Notes: a model not told the origin generated them from the letters alone. A DNA stretch of 64,000 nt from Mycobacterium paraterrae (GCF_022430545.2 NZ_CP092488.2:4340001-4404000); one strand, 5' to 3'; shown: positions 10,001 through 22,323, counted from the first letter of the stretch. Numbers and translations are program-made.

Positions 10001-13000
10001 TGCGCACCCGGGTGCGCAGCGACGGACTGGAAACAGGCGTCGAGCAGCGCGGGATGCACGCCGAACGCATTCTGTTGGGAACGAACCGAACTCGGCACAC
10101 TGATCTCGGCGACCATGGTGCCGCGGGACCCGTTGCCGGTGTGGACGGCGGCGAGACCGGTAAACGCAGGGCCGAACTGGATTCCGCGGGCGGCGAACGA
10201 TTCCCGGACATCGGTGCCGTCGAGACGGACCGGGTGGTCGGCCAGCAGCGTGCTCAGGTCGTGCGCCGGCGGGTGATTTTCGTCCACCCTGTGCAACGTG
10301 GCGGAGGCCCAACGGGTGTTGGTGCCCTCCTCGTGCGACTCGACGGAGAAGTCCGCGACGGTGTCCGCCTCGACCGACGCCACGGCTCCCACGGTCGTGC
10401 CGTCGTCCAGCAGGAGCATCTGCTCGAAACGGATGTCGCGGACCTCGGATGCGTCTCCGAGAACGGTGCGGGCGGCAGCCAGCGCCATCTCGCAGTACGC
10501 GGCCCCGGGAAGGGCTGCGACATTGTTGATCTGGTGGTCGGCCAACCACGGCGACGCACCGGTGCCGACCTCGGCATGCCACGCGTGCCGCTCGGGTTCC
10601 TCCTGCAAGCGCACGTGGGCGCCCAGCAGCGGATGGACGGCAACCGAGCTGCCGCCGCCGCTCGACACGTCCCGCGGAGTCAGAATCAGTCGACGGTGGG
10701 TCCACGACGGCAACGGCACGTCGACCAGTCGTCCCGCCGGATAGAGCACCGAGAAGTCGACCGCGGATCCCGCGGCGTGCAGGTCGGCCAGCAGGCCCCG
10801 CAGTCCGTGCGGCAACGGCTGCTGCCGCCGCATTCCGGCCAGGGCGGCGACGGGTGTTTCGGTGCTCTGGGCTGTCTGCTCGACGGCACGAACGAGCAAC
10901 GGATGCGGCGACAACTCGGCGAAGACCCGGAAGCCGTCCTCCAGCGCGGCCTGCACCGCGGCACCGAATCGCACCATCTGACGGAGGTTTTCGACCCAGT
11001 AGTCGGCATCGCAGTACGGATCTTCACGAGGGTCGATCGACGTCGCCGAGTAGTAGGGCACGGTCGCGGACCGGGGGTCGAGGTCGGCAAGCAGCTCGGT
11101 CAGCTCGTCCAGGATGGGATCGACCTGGGGGGAGTGCGACGCGACATCGACGGCCACCTCGCGCGCCATGATCTCGCGCTTCTCCCACTCGGCGACCAGT
11201 TCGCGGACGGGCCCGGTGGCGCCGCCGATCACGGTGGAGGTCGGCGAAGCGACCACCGCCACCACGACGTCGGTGAGCCCCCGATCGGCGAGCTGCGAAA
11301 GCACTTGCTGGGCGGGCAGTTCGACCGATGCCATGGCACCGCCGCCGGCCAGCCGCAGGCAGAGTTTCGCGCGGCGGCAGATCACCTTGACGCCGTCTTC
11401 GAGCGAGAGCGCCTCGGATACGACCGCGGCCGCTACTTCACCGAGCGAGTGCCCGATGACAGCGCCCGGTACCACCCCATAGGACTTCAGGGCGGCGGCC
11501 AATGCCACCTGCATGGCAAAGATGGTCGGCTGCACGCGGTCGATTCCGGTCACCGTGTCGGGTGCCGTCATCGCGGTTGTCACCGAGAATTCGGACTCGG
11601 CCGCGATCAATGGTTCAAGCTGGGCGATAGTCGCGGCGAACACCGGTTCACCGGCGAGCAACTCGGCACCCATGCCCGCCCACTGCGAGCCCTGGCCGGA
11701 GAAGACCCAGACGGGTCCGCGGTCGTCGTCTCCGACCGCTGGTTGGTAGGGCAGGTCATCGCCGGCGACGCCGCGCAGCGCGGCCGTCAACGTGGTGACG
11801 TCGGAGGCCAGCACGGCGGTGCGTACGGGAGCGTGGGCGCGCCGACGGGCCAGGGTGTAGGCGATGTCAGGCAGCGAGGTGTCACCGGCGTGGCGCTGCA
11901 CCCAGTCAGCGAGGCGACCGGCCGTATGGCGCAGTGCCTCGACCGATGTGCCCGATACCGGAAACAGCAACGAACCGGTCGTGGTCGAATCGACACTCGA
12001 GGCGTTGTGTTCGGGGGTCTCCGGGGCCTGCTCGAGGATGGCGTGTGCGTTGGTCCCCGACATCCCGTACGACGACACCGCGGCCCGTCTGGGGCGTGTT
12101 ACGTCGTGTGGCCACGGCGTGACATGCTGCGGCACAAAGAGATTGGTTTGGACTTGCGCCAGATCGTCGGGAAGTTGGGTGAAGTGCAGCATGCCCGGGA
12201 CGGTGCCGTGCTGTAGCGCGAGCACCGCCTTGATCAGGCCGACCGTGCCCGCCGCCGATTCCGTGTGGCCCACATTGCTTTTGACCGAAGTCAGCGCGCA
12301 CGGACCCGCAGTCCCGTAGACCTGGGCCAGGCCCCGGTATTCGATCGGGTCGCCGACGGGCGTTCCGGTGCCGTGCGCCTCGACCATGCCGACGTCGGCG
12401 GGGTCGACTCCGGCCGCGTCCAGCGCCGAACGGTAGGCGGCAACCTGGGCGTCCATCGACGGCATGGTGATGGTGTCGGAGCGTCCGTCTTGATTGGTTG
12501 CGCTGCCGCGAATGACGGCCAGGATCCGGTCACCGTCGCGGACCGCGTCTGGCAGCCGCTTCAACAGCACCATCGCGCAACCTTCGGCGCGGGCGAAGCC
12601 GTCGGCCTTGACGTCGAAGGAATGGCAACGGCCCGTGGCGGACAGCATGCCGATCGCCGACATCGACGCGTTGAGCCGAGGCTCGAGCATCAACATGCAG
12701 CCGCCCGCCAAGGCGAGGTCACTTTCTCCCAAATGCAAGCTGCGACAGGCCATATGCGCGGTCACCAAGCCCGACGAGCACGCGGTGTCGACCGTGACGG
12801 CCGGTCCGTTCAAACCGAACGTGTAACTGATGCGTCCAGACGCCATGCTGAACGCAGTGCCGGTGTACCCGTACGGTTCCTCCAGCGCTCCCGCGTCGCC
12901 GGTGACCAGTGTGTAGTCATCGTGCGCCAATCCGACGAAGACGCCTGTGGCAGAACCGGTCAACGATGCCGGGTTGACTCCGCCGTGTTGCAGGGCCTCC

Positions 13001-13311
13001 CACGAGGTCTCCAGCAGCAACCGGTGTTGCGGGTCGATCGCCGTCGCTTCGCGATCGCTGATACCGAAGAACTCTGAATCGAAACCCGCGACGTCGTCGA
13101 GAAATCCACCCCACTTCGTCACCGACCGGCCCGGCACGCCTCGTTCAGGATCATAGGCGCTCTCGGCATCCCAACGCTCAGTGGGGATTTCGGTGATCAG
13201 GTCGTCGCCGCGGAGCAGCGCGTCCCACAGCAATTCGGGGGAGTCGATGCCGCCAGGCAGCCGGCATGCCATCCCGATAATGGCGATGGGGGTGACACGA
13301 GACTCAGTCAC
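7042..13311 (-). CDS. Mas-like type I polyketide synthase (KS-AT-DH-ER-KR-ACP)
   Basis: 2089 aa, one full reducing module. KS: DTACSS with Cys near 178, EAHGTGT and NVGH. AT: GHSLGE near 620 with VASHS near 720, the form found in methylmalonyl-using Mas-type enzymes. [17 protein letters not shown] near 945, where the canonical HxxxGxxxxP has Asn instead of Gly, and HPALLDAC in the second half. [22 protein letters not shown] with [24 protein letters not shown]. The iterative Mas family makes multimethyl-branched fatty acids. ATG at 13311 is six bases after the stop of the upstream pks, so the two are co-translated. No frameshift or missing domain seen. Confidence 0.93.
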   Translation of the reverse strand: MTESRVTPIAIIGMACRLPGGIDSPELLWDALLRGDDLITEIPTERWDAESAYDPERGVPGRSVTKWGGFLDDVAGFDSEFFGISDREATAIDPQHRLLLETSWEALQHGGVNPASLTGSATGVFVGLAHDDYTLVTGDAGALEEPYGYTGTAFSMASGRISYTFGLNGPAVTVDTACSSGLVTAHMACRSLHLGESDLALAGGCMLMLEPRLNASMSAIGMLSATGRCHSFDVKADGFARAEGCAMVLLKRLPDAVRDGDRILAVIRGSATNQDGRSDTITMPSMDAQVAAYRSALDAAGVDPADVGMVEAHGTGTPVGDPIEYRGLAQVYGTAGPCALTSVKSNVGHTESAAGTVGLIKAVLALQHGTVPGMLHFTQLPDDLAQVQTNLFVPQHVTPWPHDVTRPRRAAVSSYGMSGTNAHAILEQAPETPEHNASSVDSTTTGSLLFPVSGTSVEALRHTAGRLADWVQRHAGDTSLPDIAYTLARRRAHAPVRTAVLASDVTTLTAALRGVAGDDLPYQPAVGDDDRGPVWVFSGQGSQWAGMGAELLAGEPVFAATIAQLEPLIAAESEFSVTTAMTAPDTVTGIDRVQPTIFAMQVALAAALKSYGVVPGAVIGHSLGEVAAAVVSEALSLEDGVKVICRRAKLCLRLAGGGAMASVELPAQQVLSQLADRGLTDVVVAVVASPTSTVIGGATGPVRELVAEWEKREIMAREVAVDVASHSPQVDPILDELTELLADLDPRSATVPYYSATSIDPREDPYCDADYWVENLRQMVRFGAAVQAALEDGFRVFAELSPHPLLVRAVEQTAQSTETPVAALAGMRRQQPLPHGLRGLLADLHAAGSAVDFSVLYPAGRLVDVPLPSWTHRRLILTPRDVSSGGGSSVAVHPLLGAHVRLQEEPERHAWHAEVGTGASPWLADHQINNVAALPGAAYCEMALAAARTVLGDASEVRDIRFEQMLLLDDGTTVGAVASVEADTVADFSVESHEEGTNTRWASATLHRVDENHPPAHDLSTLLADHPVRLDGTDVRESFAARGIQFGPAFTGLAAVHTGNGSRGTMVAEISVPSSVRSQQNAFGVHPALLDACFQSVAAHPGAQHIGSGGLLLPLGVRRLRVHGQARDARYCYARVTASATGLDADLDLLDAHGAVLVTARGLQMGTGASAAAHRDRLLAENLLTIEWQPQPLPAIDNAQTGKWLLVDTSDDADLLTTELADTLKLHDTDVTSIAWSGHADHIVSSERFVNLVRDNEFAGVVVLTAPSDGTIDEQTLADGREQVRHLVRIARELTELPGTSPRLFVVTREAQHVTSQEALNLEQAGLRGLLRVIGAENPHLRVTHIDVDNHTDAELLARELLGSSNEDETAWRSGQWYVARLRPAPLRPDERHTTLVDQAEDGVRLRVRTPGDLETMERVAFERLSPGPGQIEVAVTASSLNFADVLMAMGRFPTIDEREPELGVDFVGVVTAVGLNVTEHRVGDRVGGFSRNGCWATFVTCDARVAVTLPAGLTDHQAVAVSTGHATAWYGLHDQARIAAGDRVLIHSATGGVGQAAIAIARAAGAEIFATAGSPQRRALLKSMGIEHVYDSRSTDFAELIRRDTDGYGVDIVLNSLTAAAQRAGFELLADGGRFVEIGKRDVYANARLGLYPFRRNLTFHYVDLALMSETHPQRIGQLLDTVFHRVADGELPPAEFTAYRFDEAATAIRVMSAAEHTGKLVLDVPRAGTVSAMVPPDQAHPFRADGSYLITGGLGGLGLYLAEQMAAAGCGRIVLNSRSQPDASAQAAITRIRGTGTDVVVECGDVANRDTAGRLVQAATATGLPLRGVLHAAAVVEDATLNNISDELIDRDWAPKVYGAWNLHHATADQPLDWFCSFSSATALLGSRGQGAYAAANSWLDVFTHWRRSQGLPASAVAWGAWDKIGRGAGLAEGGETTMIVPEDGAHAFQALLRHDRAYTGYISISGTPWLTALAQRSRFAEALQSVDHSATEAGKFRGELIELPSEEWPTRLRRLVSEQVGLILRRSVDPNRSLAEYGLDSLGNLELRTRIETETGIRISSYHITTVRGLAGHLCNELSDLEAMSA

Positions 13312-13317
13312 GACCGG

Positions 13318-16300
13318 TCACCCGGCCTCGGCAACCGAGACAATCTGCGAGGCAGCCAACTCGTCGGCCAGGAATTGCGACAGTGCCCGCACGGTGCCGT
13401 GGTCGATGATGTTCTGGGCACTGATCCGGATCCCGGTCTCGGATTCGACCCGGGTGCGCAACTCGAGTGTTCCGAGCGAGTCCAACCCGTATTCCGACAG
13501 CGGTCGGTCGGGGTCGACGGAGCGCCGCAACAGCAGACCGATCTGCTCGGACAACAACTTTCGCAGGCGGCCCGGCCACTCCTCGACAGGCAGCTCGTTC
13601 AGTTCGGCCCGCAACTTGCTCGAGCCCTTGACGCCGGGCCCCGCCGACTTGAACATCTCGGCGAACTTGCTGCGTTGCGCGAACGTGGTCAGCCATGGCG
13701 AGCCGATCAATGGCGCGTAGCCGGCGTAGGCACGGTCGTGGCGCAGCATCGACTCGAACGCGTAGGCGCCCTCGTCGGGTGCGATGGCGGAATCGTGTTG
13801 CTCAGCCAGCGCGGTCGCGCGTCCCACCTCGCCCCAAGCCCCCCACGCGATCGAGGTCGCCGGCAAGCCTTGGGATTTCCGCCAGTGGGTGAACGCGTCC
13901 AGCCAACTGTTGGCCGCGGCGTAGGCGCCCTGCCCGGGTGAGCCGACGAGCGACGCGGCCGAGGAGAAGGAGCAGAACCAGTCCAGCGGTTGGTCGATCG
14001 TGGCCTCGTGCAAGTTCCAGGCGCCGTAAACCTTTGGCCGCCAGTCACGGTCGATCAGGTCGTCGGTGATGTTGACCAACGTGGCGTCCTCGACGACCGC
14101 TGCGGCGTGTAGGACGCCCCGCAACGGAAGGCCGGTGCTGGTCGCCGTCTGGACCAGCCGGTCCGCGGTGCCGCTCTCGGAGATGTCACCGCATTCGACG
14201 ACGATGTCGGCGCCCCCAGCCCGGATCAGGTCGATGGTCTCGCGCGCTTCTTCGCTCGGCTGCGAACGCGACGTGAGCACAATACGCCCACATCCTGCTG
14301 CGGCCAGCTTCTCGGCAAGGAACAAACCGAGTCCGCCGAGTCCGCCGGTGATGATGTAGGACCCGTCGCCCCGGAAAACGCGCACCAGACCCGGTGGGAC
14401 GGCCACATCGCTCGGCTCCGAACGAGGCACGTCGAGCACTAGCTTGCCGGTGTGCTCGGCGTTGCTCATCGCGCGAATCGCGTCGGCCGCCTGGGTGAGT
14501 GGGTAGTGCGTTGTTTCGGGCATCGGCAACACCCCGTCCGCGGTCAGCCGGTAGACGGTGGCGAGGAGGTCGTGGAATCTCTCAGGATGGCTGTGTGACA
14601 TCAAACCCACATCGACCCCGTGGAACGCGAGATTCCGGCGGAATGGGAACAAGCCGAGGCGGCTGTCGCCGTAGATGTCTCGCTTGCCGATTTCGATGAA
14701 TCGCCCTCCGAGCGCTAGCAATTCAATCCCGGCTCGCTGAGCCGAGCCGGTCACCGAGTTCAGCACTATATCCACCCCGTACCCGTCGGTGTCCGTTCGG
14801 ATCTGCTCGGCGAACTCGACGCTGCGCGAATCGTAGACGTGTTCAATGCCCCAGTCGCGCAACAGTTGTCGGCGTTGCTCGTTACCGGCGGTGGCAAAGA
14901 TCTCGGCACCGGCGGCCCGGGCGATGGCGATCGCCGCCTGCCCGACGCCACCGGTTGCCGAGTGGATCAGCACCTTGTCGCCGCGGCCGATGTGGGCCAA
15001 ATCGTGCAGGCCGTACCACGCCGTCGCGTGGGCGGTCGTGATTGCCGCGGCCTGCTTCTCGGTGAGGCCGTCGGGCAGCGTGACCGCAAGGTCGGCGTCG
15101 CAGGTCACGAACGTGCCCCAGCAACCGTTGGGGGAGATGCCCCCGACCCGATCGCCGACCTTGTGTGCCGTCACGTCGCTGCCGACGGCGCTCACCACTC
15201 CTGCGAAGTCCGTGCCCAGTTGCGGCAGCCGACCTTCGAACGAGGGATAGCGACCGAACGTCACCAGTACATCGGCGAAGTTGATACTCGACGCGGTAAC
15301 TGCGACCTCGATTTCGCCCGGTCCGGGTGGAACGCGGTCGCACGCGGTGAGCTCGATCGTCTGCAGGTCGCCTGGCGTACGGATCTGCAGACGCATCCCG
15401 CCCTGCTCAGGATTGACCGACGCGGTGAGCCGCTCCTCGGCCCGCAGCGGGCTCGGGAACAGCCGCGCGGTGTACCACTCGCCATCTCGCCACGCGGTCT
15501 CGTCTTCCTCTGAGCCGCTGAGCAATTGCCGCGCGAGTCGTTCGCGGTCGGTCCGCTCGTCGAGATCGATCTGCGTCACGTGCAGATCGGGATACTCGTT
15601 GCCGATTGATCGCAGCAGCCCGCGCAGACCCGCCTGCTCAAGATTCGGCCGGTCGCCGTCGACTACGCATTGTGCGTTGGTGGTCGCGACGAACAAGCGG
15701 GGCGGTTCGCTGCCGCTTTCGGGCAGCCCACGGATGATGCGGACCAGATGCTGAACGTAATCGCCACCCCGCGGCGCGCACTCGCTGTCCGGATTGCCGT
15801 TCTTGGGACCGGTGAGGACAACCATCCCGCGGAATGCGCCGGTGCGAAGATGCTCGGCGAGCTGTTCGGCGTTCGCGGCGTGGTCGGCTTCCTGAGGCCA
15901 GCACATCGTGGTGGTTTGGGCACGCTCCAGCTTCAGGGCATCGGTCAACGACGTTGCCACCACGTCCGCGCCGGCGGAAGTACTGATCAGCAACCAGTTT
16001 CCGGCCTCGTCCTGTTGTGGCTCGGGCAGTTCCCGCTGCTGCCATTCGATGGTCAGCAGCCGTTCGTTCAGCAGGCGTTGGCGATTGGCACTCTCGGACG
16101 AGCCGCTGCCGATCTGTAGCCCCTCGACGGCGAGCACGACGGCGCCGTGCTCGTCGAGCAATTCGAGATCGGCCTCGACCCACGTCGCGTCGGCGCGGGT
16201 GACGCGCGAGTACGAGTAGCGGATGTCGCGGGCCGCCCCGTGGGTGCGCAACCTGCGCACACCGAGCGGCAACATCAGACCGCCGATCCCGGCCGCCTGA

Positions 16301-19300
16301 ATCGCGGGGTGAGCGGCGACGGACTGGAAGCAGGCGTCCAGTAGGGCGGGATGCACACCGTAGGCAGTTTGTTGCGACCGAATGGAGGGCGGGAGACCCA
16401 CCTCGGCGAGCACCGTGTCCACGGTGTTTTCAGCGATCAACACGGCGGCCAACCCGGCGAAGGCCGGACCGTACTGCAGACCGCGCTTGTCGAAACCCTG
16501 CCTCAGTTCGTCACCTTCGACCCGCCGCGGATGCTGAGCGAGCAACTCGGCGATGTCGTGCGGAGCCGGAGCGTCGTCTTGCTCCCCGGCGTACAGGATT
16601 GCGCTGGCCCGCCGGGCTCGTTCGCCTTCCTGTTCCGCCTCGACCGTGAACTTGATGATGCCGGGTGACTCGACCGTCGCAGCGGCGGCGATCGGTGTCT
16701 TGGAGTCGAGGAGCAGCATCTGCTCGAATCGAACGTCGCGGACTGCCGCTGTGTCGCCCAGGATTTGACGAGCCGCGGTCAGCGCCATCTCGAGATAGCC
16801 GGCGCCTGGAAGTACGGCTATGTCGTGAATCTTGTGATCGCCCAGCCAGGGCAGTACATCGGTGCCGACCTCGGCTTCCCAGGCATGCCGCTCCGGCTCT
16901 TCGAGCAGGCGCACGTGCGAGCCCAACAACGGGTGTACCGCTACGGTGTTGATGCCCTGCGAGCGCAGGTCTTTGACGCCGGGTTCGTAGACGAACTGGC
17001 GATGCGTCCACGACGGCAGCGGCGCGTCGACCAACTGCCCCTGCGGATAGAGGACCGAGAAATCGACTGCCGCGCCGGCACTGTGCAGATCGCCCAGCAA
17101 AGGTCGCAGACCATGCGGCAGTTCCTGTTCGCGCCGCATTCCGGCCAGCGCCGCGACCCGCATGTCCAGGCCCTTGGCCGTCTGGTCGACGGCATGGGTC
17201 AACAGCGGGTGCGGTGACATCTCCGCAAAGACTCGGAAACCGTCTTCCAGTGCCGCTTGCACCGCCGAGGCGAATCGCACGGTGTACCGCAGATTTTCGA
17301 CCCAGTATTCGGCGTCGCACTGCGGCAGGTCGCGCGGGTCGAAGTGGGTGGCCGAGTAGTAAGGAATCTCGGGCTCACGCGGTTGGAGGTCGCCCAGCAC
17401 CTCGGTCAGGTCGTCGAGAATCGGGTCGACCTGGGGGGAGTGGGACGCGACGTCGACAGCCACTTCGCGCGCCATGATCTCGCGTTGCTCCCAGGCCGTG
17501 ACCAGTTCACGAACGGAGTCGGTTGCTCCGCCGATCACCGTCGACTTCGGGGAGGCGACGACAGCGACCACGACATCTTTGATGCCGCGCGCCATCAACT
17601 CGGAAAGCACCTGTTGAGCAGGTAATTCCACCGATGCCATCGCGCCGGCGCCGGAGACGCGCAACATCAGTTTCGAGCGGCGGCAGATGACGCGTACGGC
17701 GTCCTCTAATGACAGCGCACCTGCGACGGCGGCGGCTGCGGCCTCGCCCATCGAGTGTCCGATGACTGCGCCGGGGACCACCCCGTACGACTTCAAGGTG
17801 GCGGCCAGAGCGACCTGCATGGCGAAGATGGTCGGTTGGACTCGATCGATTCCGGTGACGGTCTCCGGTGCCGAAATCGCCTCGGTCACCGAGAATCCGG
17901 ATTCGGTCGCGATCAAGGGCTCGACCTTCGCGATGGTCGCAGCGAAAACCGGCTCGACAGCCAGCAATTCGGCGCCCATCGCGGCCCACTGCGAACCCTG
18001 CCCGGAAAACAGCCATACCGGCCCAAGGTCGTCGCGGCCGGCAGCGGGCTCGTAGGGGATGTCATCGGCGGCGATATTCCGCAGCGTCGCAGTCAACTCC
18101 GGCAGGCTGGCGGCCGTCACCGATGTCCGCACCGGGCGGTGCGCGCGCCGACGCGCCAGGGTGTAGCCCAGATCCGTCCCGGTGATTTCCTCCGCGCGGG
18201 CATCGACCCAGTCGGCAATTCGTGCTGCTGTCTGGCGCAGTGCGTCGGCCGAGGTCGACGAGATCGGGAACACCAGCGGGCCGTCGGCCGCTGGGCTGGT
18301 GTTCTCGCGGTCGGCCGGGGCGACTGCGGGAGCCTGCTCGAGGACCGCGTGCACGTTGGTTCCGGAGAAGCCGTACGAGGACACCGACGCCCGGCGGGGG
18401 TGACTGCCGTTGGTCGGCCACGGCGTGTTGGCCTGTGGCACGAAGAGTTTCGTCTTGATGTCGGCGAGCGCATCAGGCAGCCGTTCGAAATGCAGATTCC
18501 GGGGAACGACGCCGTGCTGAAGAGCCAGGATCGCTTTCATCAGCCCGAGTGGCCCCGAGGCGGACTGCGCGTGACCGAAGTTCGTTTTGACCGACGCCAA
18601 CGCGGTCGGACCGGTGATGCCGTAGACGTTGGCCAGGCTCTCGTATTCGATCGGGTCGCCGACCGGTGTCCCCGGTCCGTGCGCCTCGACCATGCCTACC
18701 GTGGCCGCGTCGACACCGGCCGCGGCCAAGGCAGCCCGATACACGGCGGTCTGCGCCTTCGCCGACGGCACGGAAATATTGACGGTGTGACCGTCCTGGT
18801 TTGCCGCCGTTCCGCGCAGCACCGCCAGGATCCGGTCGCCGTCGGCCGTCGCGTCACTCAACCGCTTGAGTAGCAGCACCACGCTGCCTTCGGACACGGC
18901 GAATCCGTCGGCCGCGGCGTCGAATGCGTGGCAACGACCGGTGGGGGAGAGCATGCCTTCGGCTGATCCCGCTGCGAACTTTCGCGGTTCCAGGCTGACC
19001 GAGGCACCTGCCGCGACTGCCAGATTGCTTTCACCGCTGTGCAGGCTGCCGCAGGCCAGATGGACGGCCAGCAGACCCGACGAGCACGCGGTATCGACCG
19101 TGACCGCCGGGCCGTGTACCCCCAGCGCGTACGAGATGCGTCCGGAGCCCAGGCTGAAGTTCGTCCCGGAGAACCCGTATGGACCTTCCAACGCCGCGGC
19201 GTCTGCGGCGAGGTAGGAATAGTCCGAGTGCGTCAGTCCGACAAACACGCCGGTGAGCGTTCCGGTGATCTGGTCCGGGCTCAGGCCGGCATGTTCCATG

Positions 19301-19683
19301 GCCTCCCAGGCGGTTTCGAGCAGCACGCGATGCTGGGGATCACTGGCGAGCGCCTCCCGATCGCCGATCCCGAAGAAATCGGCGTCAAAGCCGGTCGGGT
19401 CGTCCAGGAACGCAGCCCATTTGGAGATCGAGCGGCCCGGGACCCCCGGCTCCGGGTCGTAGTACTGATCCATGTCCCACCGGTCGACGGGCACCTCCTT
19501 GACGAGGTCGTCGCCGCGCAGGAGCGCTTCCCAGAGCTGTTCGGGGGACTCGATCCCACCGGGCAGTCGGCACGACATGCCGATCACCGCGATCGGAGTT
19601 GTCGGCTGGCAACCGGTCGATGCCGACGGCTGGCCCGAGTCCGAGTACGACGACGGCACCTGGTTCGTTTCAGAAGTATGCAA
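13318..19683 (-). CDS. pks5: Pks5-type polyketide synthase (KS-AT-DH-ER-KR-ACP)
   Basis: 2121 aa, same domain order as its downstream neighbour and clearly a tandem paralogue (long near-identical stretches in AT, ER and KR). KS has DTACSS near 200, but the His motif is EAHGPGT rather than EAHGTGT and the second His motif is NFGH, as I remember for M. tuberculosis Pks5. AT: GHSMGE and [68 protein letters not shown]. The N-terminus carries a Ser-rich 28-residue leader before TPIAVIG. The likely start is TTG at 19683 behind AAGAAGG five bases upstream; no in-frame ATG exists near. First gene of the glycolipid operon. Confidence 0.9.
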   Translation of the reverse strand: MHTSETNQVPSSYSDSGQPSASTGCQPTTPIAVIGMSCRLPGGIESPEQLWEALLRGDDLVKEVPVDRWDMDQYYDPEPGVPGRSISKWAAFLDDPTGFDADFFGIGDREALASDPQHRVLLETAWEAMEHAGLSPDQITGTLTGVFVGLTHSDYSYLAADAAALEGPYGFSGTNFSLGSGRISYALGVHGPAVTVDTACSSGLLAVHLACGSLHSGESNLAVAAGASVSLEPRKFAAGSAEGMLSPTGRCHAFDAAADGFAVSEGSVVLLLKRLSDATADGDRILAVLRGTAANQDGHTVNISVPSAKAQTAVYRAALAAAGVDAATVGMVEAHGPGTPVGDPIEYESLANVYGITGPTALASVKTNFGHAQSASGPLGLMKAILALQHGVVPRNLHFERLPDALADIKTKLFVPQANTPWPTNGSHPRRASVSSYGFSGTNVHAVLEQAPAVAPADRENTSPAADGPLVFPISSTSADALRQTAARIADWVDARAEEITGTDLGYTLARRRAHRPVRTSVTAASLPELTATLRNIAADDIPYEPAAGRDDLGPVWLFSGQGSQWAAMGAELLAVEPVFAATIAKVEPLIATESGFSVTEAISAPETVTGIDRVQPTIFAMQVALAATLKSYGVVPGAVIGHSMGEAAAAAVAGALSLEDAVRVICRRSKLMLRVSGAGAMASVELPAQQVLSELMARGIKDVVVAVVASPKSTVIGGATDSVRELVTAWEQREIMAREVAVDVASHSPQVDPILDDLTEVLGDLQPREPEIPYYSATHFDPRDLPQCDAEYWVENLRYTVRFASAVQAALEDGFRVFAEMSPHPLLTHAVDQTAKGLDMRVAALAGMRREQELPHGLRPLLGDLHSAGAAVDFSVLYPQGQLVDAPLPSWTHRQFVYEPGVKDLRSQGINTVAVHPLLGSHVRLLEEPERHAWEAEVGTDVLPWLGDHKIHDIAVLPGAGYLEMALTAARQILGDTAAVRDVRFEQMLLLDSKTPIAAAATVESPGIIKFTVEAEQEGERARRASAILYAGEQDDAPAPHDIAELLAQHPRRVEGDELRQGFDKRGLQYGPAFAGLAAVLIAENTVDTVLAEVGLPPSIRSQQTAYGVHPALLDACFQSVAAHPAIQAAGIGGLMLPLGVRRLRTHGAARDIRYSYSRVTRADATWVEADLELLDEHGAVVLAVEGLQIGSGSSESANRQRLLNERLLTIEWQQRELPEPQQDEAGNWLLISTSAGADVVATSLTDALKLERAQTTTMCWPQEADHAANAEQLAEHLRTGAFRGMVVLTGPKNGNPDSECAPRGGDYVQHLVRIIRGLPESGSEPPRLFVATTNAQCVVDGDRPNLEQAGLRGLLRSIGNEYPDLHVTQIDLDERTDRERLARQLLSGSEEDETAWRDGEWYTARLFPSPLRAEERLTASVNPEQGGMRLQIRTPGDLQTIELTACDRVPPGPGEIEVAVTASSINFADVLVTFGRYPSFEGRLPQLGTDFAGVVSAVGSDVTAHKVGDRVGGISPNGCWGTFVTCDADLAVTLPDGLTEKQAAAITTAHATAWYGLHDLAHIGRGDKVLIHSATGGVGQAAIAIARAAGAEIFATAGNEQRRQLLRDWGIEHVYDSRSVEFAEQIRTDTDGYGVDIVLNSVTGSAQRAGIELLALGGRFIEIGKRDIYGDSRLGLFPFRRNLAFHGVDVGLMSHSHPERFHDLLATVYRLTADGVLPMPETTHYPLTQAADAIRAMSNAEHTGKLVLDVPRSEPSDVAVPPGLVRVFRGDGSYIITGGLGGLGLFLAEKLAAAGCGRIVLTSRSQPSEEARETIDLIRAGGADIVVECGDISESGTADRLVQTATSTGLPLRGVLHAAAVVEDATLVNITDDLIDRDWRPKVYGAWNLHEATIDQPLDWFCSFSSAASLVGSPGQGAYAAANSWLDAFTHWRKSQGLPATSIAWGAWGEVGRATALAEQHDSAIAPDEGAYAFESMLRHDRAYAGYAPLIGSPWLTTFAQRSKFAEMFKSAGPGVKGSSKLRAELNELPVEEWPGRLRKLLSEQIGLLLRRSVDPDRPLSEYGLDSLGTLELRTRVESETGIRISAQNIIDHGTVRALSQFLADELAASQIVSVAEAG

Positions 19684-20406
19684 TTCGCCTTCTTTCTATA
19701 CGCGACGCGCTAATTCTTTGCGCGCGCTACCGGTCCAGTTCCAAAAGGGCAACGGCATGCCGCCGTTTCAGCGAAATTCCAATGGCCAGATCAGTATCAC
19801 GTGGCACACCGTGTCGCAAACGAAACGCGTAAAAAACGTCCGCGGTTGACCGAAACACGGTGGCAACAAAGAGAAGGAAAGTTGTCATTTTATGGTTACA
19901 TGAAAAAATCCGAGAACCGGAATCGGGGCACCTCGAAGGGCCGGTAATCGTGCTCAAAGCAGCCATTTGCCCCCCATTTGGCAATAGCAGAACGCGCTAC
20001 AGCGGTCGGATTGGGAGCACGCACTCGCTCCCGGGATGCCTGCCGGCCCCTATGTCGGCGAAATTTCCGTCATGGTCCCCAGCATGTTGCTTTTACGCAT
20101 GTCAGAGGGCCTTCGGGTCGTGAGAAAGCTATTAGACACTTATCCAGCGCCGTTGTCTAGGGTTCGCATCGATATCTCATCGTCGTGTCGCGACGCGGTC
20201 CAGTCAACTCGGGGGGCCCTTCTTCATCGGCGTCTTAAGCGATTCTCAGCGACTGTTCAGAAGGCCATACGTGAGGTGCAGATTTTAAACAGCTTGCCGC
20301 ATTTATACGGTTGCCTCATCGGCCCGGTTGAGGTACGTACGGCATCATGATCGATCTTGATACTTGCGGACCAAGAAATGCCGGTTTTGTGCACGCCGGG
20401 TTTGAT
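19684..20406. other. Intergenic region upstream of the pks operon
   Basis: About 720 bp with no convincing gene: the open frames here are short, mostly start at rare codons and lack matching codon bias. It is more AT-rich than its surroundings, especially 19820-19920. It must hold the leftward promoter of the pks-papA-mmpL operon. The best -10 I see on the minus strand is TAAAAT at 19892-19887, which would give a leader near 200 nt, but its -35 is poor. Assignment is weak. Confidence 0.4.
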
Positions 20407-20494
20407 TGACTCGTCAGTCAGTTAAATATACGGTCCGACTGACGTATCAATCAGTAAATCGCCGCAGCATATTGACATGGCAATCAGTAATTCG
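20407..20494. promoter_or_regulatory. Cluster of TCAGT boxes, probable TetR operator
   Basis: Five TCAGT/ACTGA pentamers occur within 88 bp. Two nearly identical 14-mers, CAATCAGTAAATCG (20448-20461) and CAATCAGTAATTCG (20481-20494), are 33 bp apart, about three helical turns. There are also inverted pairs TGACT-N4-AGTCA (20407-20420) and ACTGA-N8-TCAGT (20438-20455). The second 14-mer lies between the -35 and -10 of the next gene, where bound protein would block RNA polymerase. The TetR gene two frames downstream is the natural candidate to bind it. Binding itself is inferred. Confidence 0.6.
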
Positions 20495-20507
20495 TAGCGT
20501 CATTGCG
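20472..20507 (+). promoter_or_regulatory. Promoter for nitronate monooxygenase/TetR pair, leaderless
   Basis: TTGACA at 20472-20477, a 17-bp spacer and TAGCGT at 20495-20500. Transcription would start about 7 nt later, at 20507-20508, which is the A of the ATG, and no Shine-Dalgarno precedes that ATG. This predicts a leaderless mRNA, common in mycobacteria. Confidence 0.65.
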
Positions 20508-21629
20508 ATGCGGACGAGGGTGGCGGAAATGCTGGACACCGAGTTTCCGCTTTTGGCGTTCAGCCACTGCCGCGACGTCGTGGCCGCGGTTACCAACGCC
20601 GGTGGTTTCGGGGTCCTCGGCGCTGTCGCGCACAGTCCTGAGCGGTTGGACAGCGAACTGACGTGGATTGACCAGCAGACGGCCGGTAAACCGTATGGGG
20701 TCGATCTGCTGCTGCCCCCCAAATATGTGGGACAGGAACGTGGCGGCATCGATGGCGACCAGGTCCGCGAGCTGTTACCCCAGGAACACCAAGAGTTTGT
20801 CAGTGAGTTGTTAATCCGTTACGGGATAACAGTTTCCAACGATGACCAACGTCGGGCGCAGGGTCGGCTCAATATCTCGCCGAAAGGCTACGAACCGCTG
20901 CTCGACGTCGCCTTCGGGCATCGCATCCGCCTGATCGCCAACGCGCTCGGGCCGGCGCCCGCGGATTTGATCACTCGCGCCCACGATCACGGCGTACTCG
21001 TCGCCTCGCTCGCGGGCAGCACGCAACACGCGCGGCGGCACGCTGAGTCCGGCGTCGATCTGATCGTGGCCCAGGGCACCGAGGCCGGCGGCCATACCGG
21101 TGACGTGTCGACGATGGTCCTGGTTCCCGAAGTGGTGGATGCGGTAGCACCGATTCCCGTACTTGCGGCGGGCGGAATCGCTCGGGGGCGGCAGATCGCT
21201 GCCGCGCTCGCATTGGGAGCCGAAGGTGTGTGGTGCGGTTCGGTCTGGCTCACCACCGAGGAGGCAGAGACGCCGACGGTTGTTCGGGATAAATTCCTCG
21301 CCGCCACGTCGTCGGACACCGTGCGGTCCCGCTCGTTGACCGGCAAGCCGGCACGGATGCTGCGCACCGCGTGGACCGACGAGTGGGAGCGCAGCGACAA
21401 TCCGGACCCGCTGCCGATGCCGCTGCAGACGGCACTGGTCGGTGACGCCCAACTGCGCATCAATGTCGCTGCTGCTCAACCTGATTCGAAAGCTCACGAG
21501 CTGGCTACCTATTTCGTCGGCCAGGTCGTGGGGTGGATGGACAAAGTGCGGCCGGCGAAGGCTGTGGTGCTGGACATGATCGCGGAATTCATTGATGTCG
21601 TCGAACTTCTCAAGGGGGTCGTTGCATAG
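20508..21629 (+). CDS. Nitronate monooxygenase-family flavoprotein (Rv1533-like)
   Basis: 373 aa, FMN-dependent TIM barrel of the 2-nitropropane dioxygenase/nitronate monooxygenase family. Visible motifs are VVAAVTNAGGFGVLGA near residue 20, AQGTEAGGHTG near 180 and PVLAAGGIARGRQIAAALALG near 210, the phosphate-binding part of the FMN site. It starts at MRTRVAEMLDTEFP; upstream in-frame codons have no protein-like character, and a good promoter ends exactly at this ATG. The stop overlaps the TetR start by one base. The family oxidises nitronates, but many mycobacterial members are unassigned and some act on other substrates. The neighbouring TetR probably controls it. Confidence 0.85.
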   Translation: MRTRVAEMLDTEFPLLAFSHCRDVVAAVTNAGGFGVLGAVAHSPERLDSELTWIDQQTAGKPYGVDLLLPPKYVGQERGGIDGDQVRELLPQEHQEFVSELLIRYGITVSNDDQRRAQGRLNISPKGYEPLLDVAFGHRIRLIANALGPAPADLITRAHDHGVLVASLAGSTQHARRHAESGVDLIVAQGTEAGGHTGDVSTMVLVPEVVDAVAPIPVLAAGGIARGRQIAAALALGAEGVWCGSVWLTTEEAETPTVVRDKFLAATSSDTVRSRSLTGKPARMLRTAWTDEWERSDNPDPLPMPLQTALVGDAQLRINVAAAQPDSKAHELATYFVGQVVGWMDKVRPAKAVVLDMIAEFIDVVELLKGVVA

Positions 21630-22294
21630 TGGGCGAGAGCGGAGGCACCCGCAGGCGGCGGGCGGTCAGCAAAGAAGACAAGACAAAGCGGCGCGACGAG
21701 ATCATGGCTGCAGCCAAGATCGTGTTCGCGCGCAACGGGTTTCATGCCACGACGATCTCGCAGATCGCCAAGGAGGCGGGATTGGCTTACGGATCGGTCT
21801 ACTGGTATTTCGATTCGAAGGACGAGCTTTTCCATGCGCTGATGGCCGCAGAAGGAGACGCCCTGCGCGCCCACATCGCGGCAGCGATAGCTGCGGCCGG
21901 CGACCGTCCGGATCGGAATTGGGAGCCTTTGCGGATCACCGTGCAGGCGGTACTCGAGTTCTTCGAGGCCGATAAGGCAGTCACGAAACTGCTGCTGCGG
22001 GACGCCTCAGGGCTCGGTGATCAGTTCGAGCGACACCTCGGGAGCATCTACGAGCGCTTCATCGACGACATCGAGAAGCACATGATCGTGGCCCAGGAGT
22101 TGGGAACGGTGATCAGCGCTCCGCCGCGCATGCTCGCTTTCAGCCTGGCGGCCCTGATCGGTCAGCTGGCACATCGCCGCCTCACCACCGACGACGGGGT
22201 CAGCGCAGCCGACGTCTCGGAGATGGTCGTCTCGTTCGCCCTGAACGGCCTTCGTCCCCGGGAGGGCCAGACCTGCCGAATCACGGATCCATAA
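21629..22294 (+). CDS. TetR-family transcriptional regulator (Rv1534-like)
   Basis: 221 aa. The helix-turn-helix is at residues 20-65 (FARNGFHATTISQIAKEAGL, then YGSVYWYFDSKDELF), followed by an all-helical ligand-binding half. The N-terminus is basic (TRRRRAVSKEDKTKRRDE). GTG at 21629 shares a base with the stop of the flavoprotein gene, so the two are translationally coupled and expressed together. It most likely represses its own operon through the TCAGT boxes at 20407-20494. The effector is unknown; fatty acyl-CoA or a nitronate-related molecule are guesses only. Confidence 0.88.
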   Translation: MGESGGTRRRRAVSKEDKTKRRDEIMAAAKIVFARNGFHATTISQIAKEAGLAYGSVYWYFDSKDELFHALMAAEGDALRAHIAAAIAAAGDRPDRNWEPLRITVQAVLEFFEADKAVTKLLLRDASGLGDQFERHLGSIYERFIDDIEKHMIVAQELGTVISAPPRMLAFSLAALIGQLAHRRLTTDDGVSAADVSEMVVSFALNGLRPREGQTCRITDP

Positions 22295-22323
22295 CGGCTG
22301 GTCAACACGCCCGGCATGGTGGT

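Noticed and set aside
9997..12216. 739-codon open frame on the plus strand
   Set aside because: It is the antisense shadow of the pks gene: high-GC codon bias opens long frames opposite real genes; no domain-like sequence or ribosome-binding site.
19860..20350. Short plus-strand frames in the pks/flavoprotein gap
   Set aside because: No ribosome-binding sites, atypical composition, no recognisable protein pattern; treated as regulatory intergenic DNA.
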